Source: Bog-532 sp965277615 (GTDB lineage: Bacteria > Actinomycetota > Actinomycetes > Streptosporangiales > Streptosporangiaceae). From it: a stretch of 64,000 bases of DNA. Below the pieces are notes generated by a model, which saw only the letters and a list, made by a program, of their open reading frames with translations, searched no databases and was not told the origin of the DNA. A program made the position numbers and the translations under genes. Shown one piece after another: positions 60,308 to 64,000 of this stretch. The DNA lies in assembly GCA_965277615.1 (NCBI GenBank), contig CBDIDG010000006.1:434001-498000 (forward strand), in the 5' to 3' direction. Position 1 is the first letter of the stretch; each line of letters begins with the position of its first letter.

Positions 60308-61252
60308 ATGATTTCCACGCCTCGCGGCCCGTTCGAAGCAGGCGACCAGGTCCAGCTGACCGACCCCAAGGGCCGCCACAACCAGGTGGTGCTGACCCCG
60401 GGTAAGACGTTCTTCACCCACCGCGGGTCGATCAGCCACGACGAGCTGATCGGCCTCGAGGACGGCAGCGTGGTGACGTCCTCGGGCGGCACGCAGTACG
60501 TCGTGCTCCGGCCGCTGCTGGCCGACTTCACCCTGGCCATGAAGCGCGGCGCCGCCGTCGTCTACCCCAAGGACGCGGCCCAGATCGTGGCCATGGCCGA
60601 CATCTTCCCCGGGGCCGCGGTGGTCGAGGCCGGCGCCGGGTCAGGCGCGCTGACCTGCTGGCTGCTGCGGGCGGTGGGGGAGTCCGGGACCGTGACCTCC
60701 TATGAGCGCCGCCCGGACTTCGCCGCCATCGCCCAGCGCAACGTGGAGACGTTCTACGGCGGGCCGCCCGCGAACTGGCGGCTGGTCCCGGGCGACTTCG
60801 GCGGCAAGGACGACCCCGCCCCGGACCAGCCGGACGGCCCTACGCTTTCGGCGGAACATTTCCCGCAGGTTAAATCTGCCCCGGGCCAGGACCCCCCGGA
60901 CCGGGTGGACCGGGTCGTGCTGGACATGCTCTCGCCCTGGGACAGCCTGGACGCGGCCACCCGTCTGCTGGTGTCCGGCGGGGTCATCTGCTGCTACGTC
61001 GCCACCACCACCCAGCTGTCCCGTGTGGTCGAGGCGCTGCGGGCCCAGGGACGCTACGACGAGCCTGCTGCCTGGGAAACCATGGTGCGGGGCTGGCATG
61101 TGGACGGGCTGGCCGTCCGGCCAGAACAGCGGATGATCGGGCACACCGGTTTCCTGGTCACGGCCCGGCGGCTGGCCGACGGAGTGACCCCGCCGGCCCG
61201 GCGCCGGCGCCCGTCCAAGGGGGCTCACCCGGAGACCGAAGAGGCCAGTTAA
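60308..61252 (+). CDS. trmI: tRNA (adenine-N1)-methyltransferase TrmI
   Basis: TrmI methylates A58 in the T loop of tRNAs with S-adenosylmethionine. This 314-residue protein has an N-terminal beta domain (FEAGDQVQLTDPKGRHNQVVL, GKTFFTHRGSISHDELIG) and the Rossmann-like SAM site VVEAGAGSGALTCWLLRAVG near residue 104, with RVDRVVLDMLSPWD following. Between them an insert of about 28 residues (DPAPDQPDGPTLSAEHFPQ and on, nt 60805-60895) is not typical and is locally less GC-rich. The C-terminus is basic. It is a standard neighbour of arc in actinobacteria. Confidence 0.94.
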   Translation: MISTPRGPFEAGDQVQLTDPKGRHNQVVLTPGKTFFTHRGSISHDELIGLEDGSVVTSSGGTQYVVLRPLLADFTLAMKRGAAVVYPKDAAQIVAMADIFPGAAVVEAGAGSGALTCWLLRAVGESGTVTSYERRPDFAAIAQRNVETFYGGPPANWRLVPGDFGGKDDPAPDQPDGPTLSAEHFPQVKSAPGQDPPDRVDRVVLDMLSPWDSLDAATRLLVSGGVICCYVATTTQLSRVVEALRAQGRYDEPAAWETMVRGWHVDGLAVRPEQRMIGHTGFLVTARRLADGVTPPARRRRPSKGAHPETEEAS

Positions 61253-61413
61253 CACTAACGAAATGTGTCTAAACCGTAACGATAAGCGGCGTCGGCTGCT
61301 TCAGCCGGCGTGAGACGGGCATTAATCCACTAGCAAATGTGCTTGGCGTTACGCGGGCCATCAGGTTACGAATGGCTCTCAGGTAGGTAGGGTCTAGGTA
61401 GTTCAGCCAGCGG

Positions 61414-61423
61414 AAGGAGGTGA
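61414..61423 (+). promoter_or_regulatory. Full-length Shine-Dalgarno of arc
   Basis: AAGGAGGTGA is complementary to the 16S 3' end over ten bases and lies five bases before GTG 61429. This fixes the arc start and predicts strong translation. Upstream (61253-61400) is an AT-richer leader with no gene. Confidence 0.85.
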
Positions 61424-61428
61424 GGGCC

Positions 61429-63213
61429 GTGACGAACAAGGATGACAGCTCACGCGCCTCACGGCACGACGATGAGGTCCAGGGCCTTACCGCGCAGATC
61501 TCCTTCCTGGACGAGGAGATCGCCGCATTGCGTCGCAGGCTCGCGGATTCCCCGCGCCAGGCGCGGCTTCTCGAGGAGAGGCTGCGCGAGACCGAGGCCA
61601 GCCTGGCTGCGGTGACCGCTCAGAATGAGCGGCTTACCGGCACCCTGCGCGAAGCCCGGGACCAGATCGTCGCCCTCAAGGAAGAGGTCGACCGGCTGGC
61701 GCAGCCGCCGTCCGGGTTCGGCATCTTCCTCAGCGCCACCGGCGACAACACGGCCGACGTGTTCACCGGTGGCCGGAAGATGCGCGTCCACGTGAGCCCC
61801 GCGGTGGAGCTTGAAGAGCTCCGTCCCGGCCAGGAAGTCGTGCTCAACGAGGCGCTCAACGTCGTCGTCGCCGAAGGTTACGAGACCGCCGGCGAGATCG
61901 TGATGCTCAAGGAGGTGCTCGAAGACGGCGAGCGCGCCTTGGTCATCTCCCACTCCGATGAGGAGCGGGTGGTCCGGCTGGCCGACCCGCTGCGGGACTC
62001 GGTTCTGCGCAGCGGTGACTCGCTGCTGCTCGAGCCGCGCTCCGGCTACGTCTTCGAGCGGATCCCCAAGGCCGAGGTCGAGGAGCTCATCCTCGAAGAG
62101 GTCCCCGACATCGTCTACTCCGACATCGGTGGCCTGTCCGGTCAGATCGAGCAGATCCGGGACGCCATCGAGCTGCCGTACCTGCACGCCGACCTGTTCC
62201 GCGAGCACCAGCTGCGGCCGCCCAAGGGCGTCCTGCTGTACGGCCCGCCCGGCTGCGGTAAGACGCTGATCGCCAAGGCGGTGGCGAACTCGCTGGCCAA
62301 GCAGGTCGCGCAGAAGACCGCGGCCGACGGCGCGAACGGCCCCGGCAACGCGGGCCGCAGCTTCTTCCTCAACATCAAGGGTCCGGAGCTGCTGAACAAG
62401 TACGTCGGTGAGACCGAGCGGCACATCCGGCTCGTGTTCCAGCGGGCCCGGGAGAAGGCCAGCGAGGGCATGCCGGTGATCGTGTTCTTCGACGAGATGG
62501 ACTCGATCTTCCGTACCCGCGGGTCCGGCGTCTCCTCCGACGTGGAAAACACGATCGTCCCGCAGCTGCTGTCGGAGATCGACGGCGTTGAGGGCCTGCA
62601 GAACGTGATCGTGATTGGCGCGTCCAACCGCGAGGACATGATCGACCCCGCGATCCTGCGCCCCGGCCGGCTGGACGTCAAGATCAAGATCGAGCGTCCG
62701 GACGCCGAGGCAGCCAAGGACATCTTCTCCAAGTACATCCTGTCCGAGCTGCCGCTGCACCCGGACGACCTGAACGAGCACGGCAGCTCGCGCGGGGGCA
62801 CGGTCGACGCGATGATCCAGCGGGTCGTCGAGCGGATGTACACCGAGTCCGAGGAGAACCGCTTCCTCGAGGTGACCTACGCCAACGGCGACAAGGAGGT
62901 CCTGTACTTCAAGGACTTCAACTCCGGCGCCATGATCCAGAACATCGTCGACCGGGCCAAGAAGATGGCCATCAAGGAGTTCCTCGACACGGGCCAGAAG
63001 GGCCTGCGCGTGGCGCACCTGCTGTCGGCCTGCGTGGACGAGTTCAGCGAGAACGAGGACCTGCCCAACACCACCAACCCGGACGACTGGGCTCGCATCT
63101 CCGGTAAGAAGGGCGAGCGCATCGTCTACATCCGGACCCTGGTGTCGGGCAAGCAGGGCTCGGAGGCCGGCCGATCCATCGACACAGTGGCCAACACGGG
63201 CCAGTACCTGTGA
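61429..63213 (+). CDS. arc: Proteasome-associated AAA ATPase Arc/Mpa
   Basis: The 594-residue Mpa/ARC ATPase forms the hexamer that binds Pup, unfolds pupylated proteins and feeds them to the 20S core. A predicted coiled coil (about residues 15-85, ISFLDEEIAALRRRLAD onward) precedes two OB-type domains. The AAA module has Walker A GPPGCGKTLIAKAV (about residue 272), Walker B IVFFDEMDSIF (about 353) and IVIGASNREDMIDPAILRPGRLD. The C-terminus ends NTGQYL, the activator tail that docks into the 20S ring. Start GTG 61429 is set by the perfect ribosome site; an in-frame GTG at 61420 lies inside it. The dop gene begins 71 bases downstream. Confidence 0.97.
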   Translation: MTNKDDSSRASRHDDEVQGLTAQISFLDEEIAALRRRLADSPRQARLLEERLRETEASLAAVTAQNERLTGTLREARDQIVALKEEVDRLAQPPSGFGIFLSATGDNTADVFTGGRKMRVHVSPAVELEELRPGQEVVLNEALNVVVAEGYETAGEIVMLKEVLEDGERALVISHSDEERVVRLADPLRDSVLRSGDSLLLEPRSGYVFERIPKAEVEELILEEVPDIVYSDIGGLSGQIEQIRDAIELPYLHADLFREHQLRPPKGVLLYGPPGCGKTLIAKAVANSLAKQVAQKTAADGANGPGNAGRSFFLNIKGPELLNKYVGETERHIRLVFQRAREKASEGMPVIVFFDEMDSIFRTRGSGVSSDVENTIVPQLLSEIDGVEGLQNVIVIGASNREDMIDPAILRPGRLDVKIKIERPDAEAAKDIFSKYILSELPLHPDDLNEHGSSRGGTVDAMIQRVVERMYTESEENRFLEVTYANGDKEVLYFKDFNSGAMIQNIVDRAKKMAIKEFLDTGQKGLRVAHLLSACVDEFSENEDLPNTTNPDDWARISGKKGERIVYIRTLVSGKQGSEAGRSIDTVANTGQYL

Positions 63214-63284
63214 TCAGTCATCGTGTACCGGGCCGTCTTGCGTCTGCGGCGTAGCGGCGGCCCGGCGGGCATAGGCTGGCAAAC

Positions 63285-64000
63285 ATGAGCGTGCTGCGGG
63301 TAATGGGCACCGAGACCGAATACGGAATCTCGGTGCCCGGCCAGCCAGGGGCCAACGCGATGGTGACCTCGTCCCAGATCGTCAACGCCTACCAGGCGGC
63401 GACGGCGGCGCGAGCTCGCCGGGCCCGGTGGGACTTCGAAGAGGAAAACCCGCTCCGGGACGCCCGCGGCTTCGACCTGGCCCGGGAGAACGCGGACACG
63501 ACCCAGCTGACCGATGAGGATCTGGGCCTGGCCAACGTGATCTTGACCAACGGGGCCCGGCTGTACGTCGACCACGCGCACCCGGAGTACTCCACCCCGG
63601 AGTGCACCAACCCGCTGTCCGCGGTGATCTGGGACAAGGCCGGCGAGCGGATCATGGCCGAGGCGGCCGAGCGGGCCGCGACCATCCCTGGCGCCGCGCC
63701 CATTCAGCTGTACAAGAACAACACGGACAACAAGGGCGCCTCCTACGGCACCCACGAGAACTACCTGATGCGGCGGGCTACCCCGTTCGCCGACATCGTG
63801 CGCCACCTGACCCCGTTCTTCGTGACCCGCCAGGTGATGTGCGGGGCCGGCCGGGTCGGCATCGGCGCGGACGGCCGCGGTACTGGCTTCCAGCTCAGCC
63901 AGCGGGCCGACTTCTTCGAGGTCGAAGTGGGCCTGGAGACCACGCTCAAGCGGCCGATCATCAACACCCGGGACGAGCCGCACGCTGACCCGGAGAAGTA
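63285..64000 (+). CDS. dop: Pup deamidase/depupylase Dop (3' end beyond window)
   Basis: Dop converts Pup's C-terminal glutamine to glutamate before ligation and also removes Pup from substrates. Only about 238 of some 500 residues are present. The start SVLRVMGTETEYGISVPG, the dop-loop region QIVNAYQAATAARARRARWDFE, LTNGARLYVDHAHPEYSTPEC with the catalytic Asp/Glu region, NTDNKGASYGTHENYL and INTRDEPHAD mark the family. PafA is its paralogue and shares these motifs. ATG 63285 is used. In relatives pup, prcB and prcA follow; whether they do here cannot be seen. Confidence 0.95.
   Translation, partial: MSVLRVMGTETEYGISVPGQPGANAMVTSSQIVNAYQAATAARARRARWDFEEENPLRDARGFDLARENADTTQLTDEDLGLANVILTNGARLYVDHAHPEYSTPECTNPLSAVIWDKAGERIMAEAAERAATIPGAAPIQLYKNNTDNKGASYGTHENYLMRRATPFADIVRHLTPFFVTRQVMCGAGRVGIGADGRGTGFQLSQRADFFEVEVGLETTLKRPIINTRDEPHADPEK

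Noticed and set aside
1..64000. tRNA, rRNA, CRISPR arrays, insertion sequences, prophage or integrase genes
   Set aside because: No T-loop consensus, rRNA motif, regularly spaced repeats, transposase motif or terminal inverted repeats could be seen on either strand.

Overview
The window is 64 kb of gene-dense, very GC-rich DNA (about 70% G+C by eye, GTG starts frequent, many ATGA or GTGA stop/start overlaps). It comes from an actinomycete with a Pup-proteasome system. Diagnostic genes are pafA, pafB, pafC, arc (mpa), dop, trmI, helY, the actinobacterial trio next to SCO1664-type proteins, DUF3866, DUF3090, DUF3099 and a fabG-fabI pair. The genus cannot be fixed from sequence alone. No rRNA, tRNA, CRISPR array, transposase or phage gene was seen.

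Layout. 1-2440: the end of an aldehyde dehydrogenase gene, then pafA (Pup ligase). 2555-14987: a surface-glycan type island of nucleotide-sugar dehydrogenase, GT2 glycosyltransferase, NAD-dependent epimerase, three related large membrane proteins, a double-FKBP lipoprotein, two paralogous GT-C-like membrane proteins on the other strand and a DoxX-like protein. 15022-23248: DUF3866 (divergent), pafB, pafC, a small unknown gene, tatA, tatC and helY. 23365-27471: a thiol-dioxygenase-like cupin, a GNAT acetyltransferase, a PadR regulator and a DrrAB-type ABC exporter. 27472-28478: about 1 kb without a convincing gene, holding a tight array of hairpins. 28479-36132: DUF3099, tldE/tldD, fabG/fabI, a universal stress protein and a RecD2-like helicase. 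36233-39112: an FHA protein and a three-gene conserved actinobacterial operon. 39390-45631: a first oligopeptide-type ABC importer. 45725-51705: a PAC2 protein (apparently without a normal start codon), metH, a HAD phosphatase and a small membrane protein. 51981-58054: a second oligopeptide-type importer. 58102-64000: a RecB-like nuclease, a site-2 protease, trmI, arc and the 5' part of dop.

How it works together. The two ends of the window belong to one pathway. Dop deamidates Pup, PafA ligates it to proteins, and Arc unfolds pupylated proteins for the 20S core. The core genes and pup are not in the window and may lie just beyond dop. Compared with the usual actinobacterial order arc-dop-pup-prcB-prcA-pafA-pafB-pafC-tatA-tatC-helicase, the pafA-to-helY half here lies upstream of the arc-dop half, and pafA is cut off from pafBC by the glycan island. 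The FKBP gene inside the island may be a remnant of the ancestral pafA-FKBP-pafBC order.

The most notable non-gene signals are three consecutive hairpins with the same ACGGGGG loop sequence near 28.3 kb, a PAC2 gene whose conserved N-terminus starts at an ATC behind a strong Shine-Dalgarno, and short tandem duplications sitting at gene 3' ends in several places.
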